From NCBI RefSeq assembly GCF_006542665.1, contig NZ_AP019735.1, positions 310,001 through 374,000 of the forward strand: DNA of 64,000 nt. The letters run 5' to 3'. Positions 26,563 through 36,416 of this stretch are shown in pieces. The notes under the pieces were generated by a model. It did no database searches. It had not been told where the DNA came from and saw only the letters and a program-made list of their open reading frames with translations. The stretch is from Alistipes communis. Its GTDB lineage: Bacteria; Bacteroidota; Bacteroidia; Bacteroidales; Rikenellaceae. Both the position numbers and the translations under genes were made by a program. The stretch's first letter is position 1, and every line of letters begins with the position of its first letter.

Positions 26563-28259
26563 ATGTACCGCTACGCCCTCTCGATCATAGGCGGACTGTT
26601 CATCGGATGGAACATCTGTCTGGCCGCTACGAACAGTGATCTCCACTCCCGGAATGCGGAGGGGGGGGGAATTTCGACCCGCTGCTGACCCTCTCCCAAG
26701 ACGAACTTCTCCGACGGCTCGATTCGCTCGTAGCCGAACGCAAAGAGGCGATCCGGCTCAAACTCCACCGGATCGACACCTACCGCAACGATCTGCATAA
26801 AAGCCGCACCCCGCGCGACAGGTATGCCGCCGCCCTCCATCTCTACAACGAATTCCAGAAGTTCCAGCTCGACTCGGCGCTCCGTTACAGCGACCGGCTC
26901 GAAACGTACGCCCGCCAACTGGGCGATCCGCAGCGGATCAACGCCGCACGGCTCATCCGCTGCAAGAATCTCATCTTCCTGGGAATGTACAAGGCCGCAG
27001 CCGACCAACTGGAAGCGATTCCGGCCCACGGCCCCGAATTCGATTCGGTGGACTACTACAACTGCTACCTGAAACTCTATCATACCATGGCGCAAACCGC
27101 CATGGCCGGCCCGCTGCAACGCGAATACAGACGGCTGAAAGGCCTCTACCGCGACTCCGTGCTGCTGGTCGTAGACCGCAACCGGCTCACCTGCACGCTG
27201 ATGCGCCACGACAAGCGGTATGAAGAGGGCGGAGATCCGCAGGAAAGCATCCGCGAACTGAACGCATTCTTTTCACGCAACGACAACTCCACACCGAACA
27301 AGGCGGTGATCGCCAACAGTCTCGCCGACGCATACGGCCGGTTGGGCGACGACGAGCAACGTCTGCGTTACCTGACGCTCACCGCAATCTACGATCTGGA
27401 AGTACCCAGCCTCGCATACAGCGCCCTGCCGCGACTGGCCGACCTGCTCTTCCGACGGGGAGATCTCGTGCGCGCCAACCGCTACATCACGCGCAGTCTG
27501 GATGACGCGATCGACTGCAACTCGGTCAACCGTATCCTGATCGCGTCGCGCACGATGACCGAAATCAACCAGAGTTTCATGCAGGAGATCGCCCGCCACC
27601 AGCACCGGCTCTACCTCCTGCTCGCCGTCGTGACGGGCACGATTCTGCTGCTCACGGGAATCCTCGTCTTCACGCTGCGGCAGAAACGCACCATCAAACA
27701 ACTCCAAACGCAACACGCCAACGACAACGAGCGGCTGCGCGAACTCAACGAACGCCTCAGCGTCATCAACCGGCAGCAGGAGACGATCAACGACGAACTG
27801 TCGAAAGCCAACACGGTCAAGGACAAGTACATCCGTCACTATATGCAGCTCAGCACGCTCTATATCAACAAACTGGAACGTTTCCGCGTCCAACTCTTCA
27901 AGACCTTCAATACGCACGGGCTGGACCGCCTTCTGCGCGAACTGCGCTCCCCCTCCTCCACCGAACGGGAATACAAGGCCTTCTTCAACGAGTTCGACAC
28001 TGTTTTCCTCTCGATCTACCCCGACTTCATCGAACAGGTCAACGCGCTGCTGCATGAAACGGAGCGGCTCAAATCCACCAAACTCAACACCGAATTCCGG
28101 CTGCTAGCCGTCATCCGGCTCGGCATCACCGACAATGCGCAGATCGCACAATTCCTGCACATCTCGATCAACACGGTCTACACCTACCGCAACCGGCTGC
28201 GAAACGCCGCGACGATCCCTCCGCAGGAGTTCGAAAAGCGAATACTGGAAATCCGGTAA
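26563..28259 (+). CDS. TPR and helix-turn-helix membrane regulator (DUF6377-like), interrupted by a G9 frameshift
   Basis: Probable membrane-anchored sensor/regulator next to a SusCD locus. The reading starts at the ATG at 26563 with a signal peptide (YRYALSIIGGLFIGWNICLA) and meets a stop at 26686-26688 shortly after nine G at 26661-26669. One extra G (or two fewer) joins it to a long frame from 26670 to 28259, which lacks its own credible start before 26985. The repaired protein has about 565 residues: LLRRLDSLVAERKEAI, TPR-like helices, a membrane helix near 350-372, a coiled coil near 375-425, and a C-terminal helix-turn-helix (DNAQIAQFLHISINTVYTYR). This is the DUF6377 layout as I remember it. 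It may be phase-variable, a pseudogene, or a sequencing error. Confidence 0.75.
26661..26669 (+). repeat. Homopolymeric G9 tract
   Basis: Nine consecutive G inside the 5' part of the regulator gene, at the exact point where the reading frame shifts. Ten or seven G would restore the frame. Confidence 0.9.
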
Positions 28260-28388
28260 CCGATCCGACGGTTCGCGGCCTGTTCCGATTCATACGCAAT
28301 TCATATAATCGAACCGGACGAATCGAAATATCCATCTGATTACGAATATATTACAGCAAAATCGAATTTATATTTTCTTTTGACGCCA

Positions 28389-28419
28389 TTGGTTCGTATC
28401 GGTCAAAGGTCTACTTTTG
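28389..28419 (+). promoter_or_regulatory. Promoter of the SusCD locus
   Basis: TTGG at 28389-28392, a 19-base spacer, and TACTTTTG at 28412-28419, about 195 bases before the first gene. The gap 28260-28614 has no gene, so the leader RNA would be long. Confidence 0.6.
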
Positions 28420-28614
28420 ATCTACCTGAATCGGACTTCGTTTCGCCCTTATTTCCAACGGAAAAGGGCATCCGCACGCGATACTTCCGCAACCAACCTT
28501 CATTCTCCGAATGATTCCTTATATATACACCGACCTGAACCATTTCCGCATTGCGACCGTCTCGCAATGTGCGATCGTTTCTACAATTCTAACTCTAATC
28601 TAAAACTTTCATCT

Positions 28615-31062
28615 ATGAGAAAATCTCTTCTTTTTCTTCTGAACACGCTCCTTGCCGCCGCGACGCTGTGCGTCGTATCGTGCGGCATCGACGACGTGGA
28701 CGCGGAAGACGGAGCGATCCAATTCGAACTCTACGACACGGAGGGCACCCTCATCGAAGGTCTCCAAAGCATGAAGTTCGGCGCGACGACCGCCTACACG
28801 CTGAAAAGCGCATTCGTGACCTACACGGAGGTCACGGCTCCCGCAGGGTGGAAATGCAGCGTCATCCCCAGCTCGCGGAGCTGCACGGTGACGGCTCCCG
28901 TCGCCTCGGATCTGGAAGCCGAAGCCGGCGGCGACATCACGATCGCGATCACCTCGCAGGCCGGACGCACGATGAGCTACACGCTCAGCGTAGCCGCCCT
29001 CGAAGAGAGCATTTCGCTGACCTTCGACGGCGACGCGACGACCAAAAACCACATCTTCTCCTACGGCAAGAGCCTCGTCTTCCCCTTCTCGTGCGAAAAC
29101 ACCTCTTCGCTCGAAGTCGAAGCTCCCGAGGGCTGGACGACGGAAACCGACCTCGAAAACAGCCAGTTGACCGTCACGGCGCCGATGCCCGACAGTCAGA
29201 ATCCGACGCTGACCGGTGCGGTCAAGGTGACGCCGCTGAGCGTCCGCGGCACGGCCGGCGAATCGTCGTCGATCAGCGTCGAGCTCTCGACCAAGATGCC
29301 CGTCATCCAGTTCGCAGAGCCGATCGACCGCTTCGTCTTCGGCGAACAGCGCAACATCCCCTGCACGATGCAGTATGTAGACAAGTGCGACATCACGGCC
29401 CCCGAAGGCTGGACGGTCGAACTGGATATCGCCGCATCAATGCTCAAAGTCACCGCACCTGCCGAAGGGGTCGGAATCCCCGCCGGCACGGTCACACTGG
29501 ATGCGGTTTCGGCCGAGGAGCTGACCGAATCGTTCGAAACGCAGCTCTCGCTGAAAGGCATCGCCACGGGCGACGATTTCGTGGCCTTCGGCAAAGCCGT
29601 CACGGAGGCCGCGCCGCTCGACGAGTTCATGCAGGAGGGCACGGTGATCCTGTTGCAGGACGTCGACCTGAGCGCATTCTCCCAGACCTGCTTCGTCGGG
29701 CAGGCCGAAAATCCGTTCACCGGCACCTTCGACGGCAAGGGACATACCCTCACGGTCAGCCTCAACGACGGCGACGCCAAGGAGCTGGGCCTGTTCCACA
29801 CGCTCGATGCAACGGCCGCGGTGAAGAATCTGACGCTGGCCGGCAGCATGACGATCAGCAAAATCGATCCCGTTACGGCCGGTACGCTCGCTGTCTTCAA
29901 CAACGGCGCCGCACTGACCGGCGTCACCAATACGGCGGCAATCACTTTCTCGGGATTGAAAACCAGCAGCACGATGGGAAATCTCGGCGGTCTGGTCGGT
30001 CAGGACAAGGCCGGCTCGATCTACACCGACTGCCACAATACCGGTAACTTCGAGTTCCTGCAATCCGTCCGTTCGGTCGCTATCGGCGGTCTGGTCGGCA
30101 GTGCAGCCGACGATACGGTAGGTTCGTTCGTCGACTGCTCGAACAAAGGCAAGATCAACATGAACCTCGCCGACTCCGGTCAGGATTCAGGCCGCATCGG
30201 CGGTATCATCGGCATGACCGAAGCCGCAGAATGGAGTTACACCAACTGCGTGAACGAAGGCGCCATGACCATGGACTTCAACGGCACGAACAAGCAGTTC
30301 CACTCGCTCGGCGGTATTCTCGGCTACGGTTACGGATCGTTCGAGAAGTGTTACAACCGCGGACAGATCGTCATGAACAATGCGAAATCGGCCAACCGCC
30401 GTATCGGAGGTATCGCTGGCTGCATCGGATCGGACAAAGGAAAAGACAAGCTGTCGTTGAAAATGGTCGACTGTCACAACGAGGCAGATATCGCCGTCAC
30501 GACCAACTACACCGGCGGTCTGGTGGGTATCGCCGAGAAGATGAAGAGCGGTCTGATCGAGAACTGCACCAACACGGGCAACCTCAGCAATCCGAAAACA
30601 GACGAAACGGCCGCGGGAAGCGTACCCTCGCAGATAGGCGGAATCATCGGTTCGGCCTACGGCAATCTTCAAATCAAGGGTTGCATCAACCGCGGATCGA
30701 TCACGGGCGTATTCAGGTATCGTGCCGCAGGTATCCTTTCGGCTGCCCGCAATGCCGGCAACTCGATCGAAAGCTGCGAAAACTACGGCAACATCACCGT
30801 TACGACCATCGAACCCGCTACGACGGCCTTCCCGTTGGTAGCCGGTCTGGTCGTGATCGAGAACTCGAATACCGTCGTGACGATTTCCACCAGCAAAAAC
30901 GTCGGAACCCTCACGGCGACCGTCAAGAGTGCCGAGCACGTCAATCCGGTCTATATCTATCAAAAAGTTTTTGAAAAAGATGAAGCAGACGTGACGATCT
31001 GCGATCAGGCCACGAAGGACGCATCGGCCGGAACCGTCATGAACATCACAATCAAAGAGTAA
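28615..31062 (+). CDS. GLUG-repeat surface lipoprotein
   Basis: Outer-membrane-anchored lipoprotein of unknown ligand, 815 residues. The signal peptide ends in a lipobox (CVVSC) with Cys23. Residues about 30-330 form beta-rich repeats, each carrying a version of ITAPEGWT or VTAPAGW. Residues about 370-800 are GLUG-type repeats typical of a right-handed beta-helix, seen as GGLVGQ, GGLVGS, GGIIGM, GGILGY, GGIAGC, GGLVGI and GGIIGS, each followed by a Cys-Asn-rich turn. The ATG at 28615 is chosen for the lipoprotein signal; the frame is open from 28417. It is the first gene before SusC, so it probably helps to capture the ligand. Confidence 0.83.
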   Translation: MRKSLLFLLNTLLAAATLCVVSCGIDDVDAEDGAIQFELYDTEGTLIEGLQSMKFGATTAYTLKSAFVTYTEVTAPAGWKCSVIPSSRSCTVTAPVASDLEAEAGGDITIAITSQAGRTMSYTLSVAALEESISLTFDGDATTKNHIFSYGKSLVFPFSCENTSSLEVEAPEGWTTETDLENSQLTVTAPMPDSQNPTLTGAVKVTPLSVRGTAGESSSISVELSTKMPVIQFAEPIDRFVFGEQRNIPCTMQYVDKCDITAPEGWTVELDIAASMLKVTAPAEGVGIPAGTVTLDAVSAEELTESFETQLSLKGIATGDDFVAFGKAVTEAAPLDEFMQEGTVILLQDVDLSAFSQTCFVGQAENPFTGTFDGKGHTLTVSLNDGDAKELGLFHTLDATAAVKNLTLAGSMTISKIDPVTAGTLAVFNNGAALTGVTNTAAITFSGLKTSSTMGNLGGLVGQDKAGSIYTDCHNTGNFEFLQSVRSVAIGGLVGSAADDTVGSFVDCSNKGKINMNLADSGQDSGRIGGIIGMTEAAEWSYTNCVNEGAMTMDFNGTNKQFHSLGGILGYGYGSFEKCYNRGQIVMNNAKSANRRIGGIAGCIGSDKGKDKLSLKMVDCHNEADIAVTTNYTGGLVGIAEKMKSGLIENCTNTGNLSNPKTDETAAGSVPSQIGGIIGSAYGNLQIKGCINRGSITGVFRYRAAGILSAARNAGNSIESCENYGNITVTTIEPATTAFPLVAGLVVIENSNTVVTISTSKNVGTLTATVKSAEHVNPVYIYQKVFEKDEADVTICDQATKDASAGTVMNITIKE

Positions 31063-31089
31063 CATCAACCCAACTACTACAATACAGTC

Positions 31090-34000
31090 ATGAAGAAATA
31101 CGGTTTTTTAACACTGATATTGTGTCTGTTTTGCCTGGGAGAGGCCGCCGTGGCCTCTCCGGGCAAGGCGGATGCGGAACCGGCCGCACAAGCTCAGTCG
31201 TCGAAACTGACGGTCAAGGGATTCGTCAAGGACGACAAGGGCGACCCGATGATCGGCGTGACCCTTATCGTCAAGGGTACGAACTTCGGCACCGTGTCGA
31301 ACGCCGACGGCAGTTACAGCATCGACGTCCCCTACGGCGGCGCGACGCTGATGGTCTCCTACATCGGTTACGCACCGCAGGAGATCAACGTGAACAACCG
31401 CACGAAGATCGACATCACGCTGCTCGAAGACAGCAAGGCGCTCGAAGAGGTCGTCGTCGTGGGTTACAACGTCCAGAAAAAGGAGACGATCACCGGTTCG
31501 ATCGCCACGATCACGACCAAAGACCTCAAACAGTCCCCCACGGCCAACATCAACAACGCGCTGGCCGGACGTATGCCGGGTCTGCTGGTGAACCAGTTCT
31601 CCGGCGGCGAGCCGGGCAACGACGCCGCACAGCTCAACATCCGCGGTATCTCGACCTACGGACAGTCGGGCGTCATCATGATCGTCGACGGTATCGAGCG
31701 CGACATGAGCTATCTGGCTCCCGACGAGATCGAGACCTTCACGATCCTCAAAGACGCATCGGCGACGGCACCCTACGGTATCCGCGGCGCCAACGGCGTG
31801 ATCGTCGTGACGACCAAGCGAGGCCGCAAGGGCGAGAAACCGACCGTCGACTTCAAGGCCTCGGTGGGCATCAGCGAACCGATCCGCTACCCCGACTACC
31901 TCGGATCGGCCGACTACGCGACGCTCTACAACGAGGCGATGCTCAACGACAACCCCTCGCTCGCGGCCGACTCGCCTTCGCTCTTCACGCAGACGGCGAT
32001 CGACAACTACCGCCGCGCCAAAGGCGACAACTCCGACGGGCTGGGTTACAACTGGGATTATTTCGACTATGCGTTCCAGCCCTCGGTATTGCAGGATTAC
32101 AGCCTCTCGGTACGCGGCGGCACGGACCGCGCCCGCTACTTCATCCTGGGAAGCTACTACAAGCAGGGCGGCAACTACAAGCACTCCAACTCCGACAACG
32201 CCAACAATTTCCTGCGCTATAACTTCCGCGCCAACGTCGACGTCGACGCCACCAAACGGCTGAAAATCTCGGTCGATCTGGGTGCCCGCGTGACGGAGTA
32301 TACCTATCCCGGCGCCACGGCGGCCAACATCATCTCGCTGGCCAACACACAGCCGCCCTACCTGCCGATCGTACTGCCCAACAACGGCAACGAAGTCAAT
32401 CAGGGCGATTTCGAGGAGAACGGAGGCTACCTGCTCTACGCCGACAACGACTACCGCTACAACATGCTCGGTCAGTTGAGCCGTTCGGGTTTCAGCAAGC
32501 GCACGCGCCGCTACCTGCAAGGATCGTTCAAACTGAGCCACGATCTGGACTTCATCACCGAAGGTCTGAGCATCGCCGCGCAGTTCTCCTACGACACCTT
32601 CAACCAGCACACGATCAACAACAGCGTACCGACCCACAGCACAGGTAATCTGACCTACCCGGGCTACTCGACGTGGATGCTACCCGAGGAGTACAGTATC
32701 GACGAGTGGAAGAACAACTCGGCCTATTGGATTCAGAACGGTTCCTACGTGACGGCCAACCAGCGCACCACCGACGACGCGCAGGGCAACAGCCTCAGCC
32801 ACGCCAACCCCGAAGGGACGTCGCGTTTCCAGGCCCGACTCGACTACGCCCGCAAGTTCGGCGACCACAACGTGACGGCGATGGTACTCTACTACATGCA
32901 AAACAAGATCGTCGGCAAGGAGGTTCCCTATCGTTACATGGGTTTTTCGGGACGTGCGACCTACGACTACAAGAACAAATACCTCTTCGAATTCAACATC
33001 GGCTACAACGGTTCGGAGAACTTCGCACGCGGACACCGTTTCGGCGTATTCCCCGCAGGTTCGATCGGCTGGGTCGTCTCGCAGGAGGAATTCATGAAGA
33101 ACGTGCGTTGGATCGACCACCTCAAACTGCGTGCATCGTACGGTCTGGTAGGTAACGACCAGATGGGGAGCACCCGCTTCGCCTACCTGCAATACTACAC
33201 GTCGGGCAGCAACATGAACATCTACTTCGGCGAAGACAAGAAAGCATTCGGAACCACCCTCATCGAAGGCATCTTCGCCAACCCGTCGCTGACGTGGGAG
33301 AAGGCACGCAAGTTCAACTTCGGTATCGACGCCGAGTTCTTCCACCAGCGGTTGACCCTCTCGGTCGACGTCTTCAAGGAGCACCGCTACGACATCCTCA
33401 CCTCGCTCAATACCGACGATAAACTCGGCTTCCCCTATATCGTGGGACAGACCGCCCCGATCGTCAACTCGGGTATCGTGGACAACCGCGGTATCGAGTT
33501 CCAGCTCGGCTGGGACGGCCGCATCGGACAGCATTTCCGCTACTGGATCCGCCCGAACTTCACCTTCGCCCGCAACAAGGTGAAATTCTGCAACGAGATC
33601 AGCTACATCGACAACAACGGTCGCGACTGCCCGTGGCGCTACCAGACCGGCCGCCGCGTGGGTGAGAACTTCTGCTACATCTTTGATCACTTCGTCGCCG
33701 ACCGGGACGAAGCCGATCGCCTGAACGCCATGAACGGCGGCAGCGGGTTCGCTATCTGGGGCCCCGTACAACCGGGCGACGTGGTTTACAAGGACATGAA
33801 CGGCGACGGCGTGGTCAACAACTACGACCGTGCGGCCGTCGGCAACCCCCGTACTCCCGAAATCCAGTACGGTATTCCGGTCGGGCTGTCGTACAAGGGA
33901 TTCGATTTCAGTATGCTGTGGCAGGGCTCGGCGCTCTGTTCGGTGCAGTTGAGCGGCCCGGCCGTATGGGACTTCCCGCTCTACGACCAGTCGCGCACGG

Positions 34001-34353
34001 GCAAGGTGCGTAAGATGCACCTCAACCGCTGGACGCCCGAAACGGCCGCCACGGCGACCTATCCCGCCCTGCACTACGGCATCCACAACAACAACAAACA
34101 GCAGTATTCGAGCCTGTTCCTCTACGACGCTTCGTACATCCGTCTGAAAAACGTCGAGATCGGCTATACGCTGCCCAAGGCCTGGACGTCGAAGGCCGGC
34201 ATCCAAAGCGTCCGCATCTATGCACAGGGACAGAACCTCCTGACGTTCGACCGCCTGGGCGACGTCGACATGGACCCCGAAATCAAGAACGGCGACGGAA
34301 GCTGGTTCCCTGTGCAGCGCGTCGTGAACCTCGGCATCAACATGACATTCTAA
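31090..34353 (+). CDS. SusC/RagA family TonB-linked outer membrane transporter
   Basis: TonB-dependent importer that works with a SusD-type lid to take up oligomers across the outer membrane. 1087 residues. A signal peptide (about 1-23) is followed by a carboxypeptidase-regulatory-like domain at about 40-115 (FVKDDKGDPMIGVTL). Next come the SusC hallmark ALEEVVVVGYNVQKK near 120, a plug domain (ALAGRMPGLLVNQFSGGEPG, LNIRGISTYG, ILKDASATAPYGIRGANG), and a beta-barrel ending NLGINMTF. It precedes susD by 25 bases. Confidence 0.95.
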   Translation: MKKYGFLTLILCLFCLGEAAVASPGKADAEPAAQAQSSKLTVKGFVKDDKGDPMIGVTLIVKGTNFGTVSNADGSYSIDVPYGGATLMVSYIGYAPQEINVNNRTKIDITLLEDSKALEEVVVVGYNVQKKETITGSIATITTKDLKQSPTANINNALAGRMPGLLVNQFSGGEPGNDAAQLNIRGISTYGQSGVIMIVDGIERDMSYLAPDEIETFTILKDASATAPYGIRGANGVIVVTTKRGRKGEKPTVDFKASVGISEPIRYPDYLGSADYATLYNEAMLNDNPSLAADSPSLFTQTAIDNYRRAKGDNSDGLGYNWDYFDYAFQPSVLQDYSLSVRGGTDRARYFILGSYYKQGGNYKHSNSDNANNFLRYNFRANVDVDATKRLKISVDLGARVTEYTYPGATAANIISLANTQPPYLPIVLPNNGNEVNQGDFEENGGYLLYADNDYRYNMLGQLSRSGFSKRTRRYLQGSFKLSHDLDFITEGLSIAAQFSYDTFNQHTINNSVPTHSTGNLTYPGYSTWMLPEEYSIDEWKNNSAYWIQNGSYVTANQRTTDDAQGNSLSHANPEGTSRFQARLDYARKFGDHNVTAMVLYYMQNKIVGKEVPYRYMGFSGRATYDYKNKYLFEFNIGYNGSENFARGHRFGVFPAGSIGWVVSQEEFMKNVRWIDHLKLRASYGLVGNDQMGSTRFAYLQYYTSGSNMNIYFGEDKKAFGTTLIEGIFANPSLTWEKARKFNFGIDAEFFHQRLTLSVDVFKEHRYDILTSLNTDDKLGFPYIVGQTAPIVNSGIVDNRGIEFQLGWDGRIGQHFRYWIRPNFTFARNKVKFCNEISYIDNNGRDCPWRYQTGRRVGENFCYIFDHFVADRDEADRLNAMNGGSGFAIWGPVQPGDVVYKDMNGDGVVNNYDRAAVGNPRTPEIQYGIPVGLSYKGFDFSMLWQGSALCSVQLSGPAVWDFPLYDQSRTGKVRKMHLNRWTPETAATATYPALHYGIHNNNKQQYSSLFLYDASYIRLKNVEIGYTLPKAWTSKAGIQSVRIYAQGQNLLTFDRLGDVDMDPEIKNGDGSWFPVQRVVNLGINMTF

Positions 34354-34378
34354 CCATTCCAAAACATTCGAATCGACT

Positions 34379-36358
34379 ATGAAAAACATATTGAAATACC
34401 TGCTCCTCTGCTGTTCGGCCCTGTCGCTGTTCGGCTGCGAGGACTACCTCGACAAGACGCCGCAGGGCGACAAGACGGAAGAGGATGTTTTCACCCGTTT
34501 CAACGAAACGGAACAACTTATCAACCGTCTCTATTTCTACGTGCGCGCCGCCGACCAGCCGCTGGTGCATATCCGCTATTTCAGCGACTCGGCGCTCGCC
34601 GACGAGTGCGAAGGTTCGTCGGCCGAGAACGGCTGGTCGAACAAGTTCAACGAAGGCGACTGGGAACCCGGTGCGGAACTCTACTCGAAATGCAACGCCA
34701 CGACCGACGCCGGAGCCTGCCACACTTTCTGGCCTGCGCTCTATCAAGACATCCGCTGTGCAAACGTCATTCTCGAAGGTATCGAGAAATACAACACGCC
34801 CGACTCGCAGGTACACCCCGGAACGCTGTCGCAGCGTATCGGCGAGGTCTATTTCCTGCGCGCCTACCTGCACTACTGCGTGTTGAAGAGCTACGGCGAA
34901 TGCCCCTACGTGGACTACACGGTCGACCCCAACAACCTGCCGAAATTCGAGCGCGAGAACGTCCACTCGATCGTCGAAAAGATATGCAACGACTGCGACA
35001 ACGCCTTTTCGCGCGTTCCGGAGCGCTATCTGGCCGAGCAGTTCGGCCGTGTGGAGAAGGGTACCTGCCTGGCATTGAAAGCCATGGCGCGTTGGATCGC
35101 CGCCACGCCGCTCTACAACGGCTCGACGCTCAAAGGCGATAACCGCAACTACGCCTCCGAGTACCAGCGTTACGATCCCGCCCGCTGGGACGCTGCCGCC
35201 GCGGCAGCGAAGGCCGTCATCGATTTCACGACCAACACCGGCGAAAAACGCTATTCGCTCTACCAGGGAGCCGATAAGAGCAACACGACGAACTTCGGCA
35301 ACGTAGACGAAAGCAACGGCAAGGTCTACACCCGTCTGTGGGAGTTGTTCAGCGGAACCGCCCGCTCGCTCGACGCCAAGAAATGCGAATGGATCTGGTT
35401 CTTCCTTCAAGCCAAGACCGTCGGTTATCACAACGACATGTATCCCCCCTCGTCGCAGGGACAGGCTCGCGAAGTTCCCGTACAGGAGCATGTCGACGAA
35501 TACGAGGTAATCGGCCCCGACGGCTACGGCTATCCGATCTACGCCCTCAAAGAGAACCACAAGGCGCTCTACGGCGGTCTGATCTCCGAGGAGGATATGG
35601 CCAAGGCCTACGACGACGCCAACCCCTACGAGAACCGCGATCCGCGTTTCTACCGCGACATCACCTACCACGGCGCGATGTTCAAGGGCAAGTGGATCAA
35701 CACCGCGACGGGTTCGGATGAGATCAACGCCGCAAACTCGACGACGACGGGCTACTTCACCCACAAATTCTTCGACGGCTACTACACCAAGGGCATGTCG
35801 GGCGACTGGAACATGGACGCTCCGCTGATCCGTCTGGCGACGATCTACCTCGTCTACGCCGAGGCCGTCACCCGTTCGAAGGGCGCGACGGACGAAGTCT
35901 ACAACATGATGAACGACCTGCGCGCACGCTCGTTCATGGCTCCCATTCCGCCTGCCGCGAAGACCAACAAGGAGCTGCTGCTCGACTACATCCTGCGCGA
36001 ACGCCGCGTCGAACTCTACCACGAAAAGAGCCGTTTCTTCTCCACGCGCTTCTACCTCGAACCGACCAGTCCGACCGAGTTGGCCAAAGAGTCGCAATGG
36101 AACGCATTGCCCGGCAGCAACGACGAGAAGGCCCAGCAGTACTTCGCCAAGTACGGCGCCTATCCCAAGACGCAGCACCGCATCTGCGGCATGAGGCCCG
36201 TGGAAGACCCCGACGGCAAGATCTCGGTAGGAGGCAAGAAATACCGCATGGAACGCTTCTGGAAGGAAGACCGCGTGTTCCTCGAAAAGCACTATCTCTT
36301 CCCGATCCCGACCGAAGAGCTGCAACGAGCTAACATCCAACAGAATCCGAATTGGTAA
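34379..36358 (+). CDS. SusD/RagB family nutrient-binding lipoprotein
   Basis: Surface lipoprotein that closes over the SusC barrel. 659 residues. The lipoprotein signal ends in LFGC with Cys20, followed by EDYLDKTPQGDKTEEDVF, the standard SusD N-terminus. The N-terminal TPR helices include RIGEVYFLRAYLHYCVLKSYG near residue 150. The C-terminal part has LLDYILRERRVELYHEKSRF and ends YLFPIPTEELQRANIQQNPNW, the typical SusD end. The ligand cannot be read from the sequence. Confidence 0.95.
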   Translation: MKNILKYLLLCCSALSLFGCEDYLDKTPQGDKTEEDVFTRFNETEQLINRLYFYVRAADQPLVHIRYFSDSALADECEGSSAENGWSNKFNEGDWEPGAELYSKCNATTDAGACHTFWPALYQDIRCANVILEGIEKYNTPDSQVHPGTLSQRIGEVYFLRAYLHYCVLKSYGECPYVDYTVDPNNLPKFERENVHSIVEKICNDCDNAFSRVPERYLAEQFGRVEKGTCLALKAMARWIAATPLYNGSTLKGDNRNYASEYQRYDPARWDAAAAAAKAVIDFTTNTGEKRYSLYQGADKSNTTNFGNVDESNGKVYTRLWELFSGTARSLDAKKCEWIWFFLQAKTVGYHNDMYPPSSQGQAREVPVQEHVDEYEVIGPDGYGYPIYALKENHKALYGGLISEEDMAKAYDDANPYENRDPRFYRDITYHGAMFKGKWINTATGSDEINAANSTTTGYFTHKFFDGYYTKGMSGDWNMDAPLIRLATIYLVYAEAVTRSKGATDEVYNMMNDLRARSFMAPIPPAAKTNKELLLDYILRERRVELYHEKSRFFSTRFYLEPTSPTELAKESQWNALPGSNDEKAQQYFAKYGAYPKTQHRICGMRPVEDPDGKISVGGKKYRMERFWKEDRVFLEKHYLFPIPTEELQRANIQQNPNW

Positions 36359-36365
36359 ACAATCC

Positions 36366-36398
36366 TCAGACCAGATGTCCGGCGGACATCTGGTCTGA
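36366..36398 (+). other. Intercistronic hairpin between susD and the phosphoesterase gene
   Basis: A perfect 15-bp stem (36366-36380 and 36384-36398) with a 3-nt loop, starting 8 bases after the susD stop and ending 18 bases before the next ATG. It is followed by AAACTAAAATG and not by a T-run, so it may be an RNA-stabilising or attenuating element. Confidence 0.6.
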
Positions 36399-36416
36399 AA
36401 CTAAAATGCAACTGCT

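Noticed and set aside
34337..36340. Minus-strand frame opposite susD
   Set aside because: Antisense shadow; susD has a full lipoprotein signal and family motifs.
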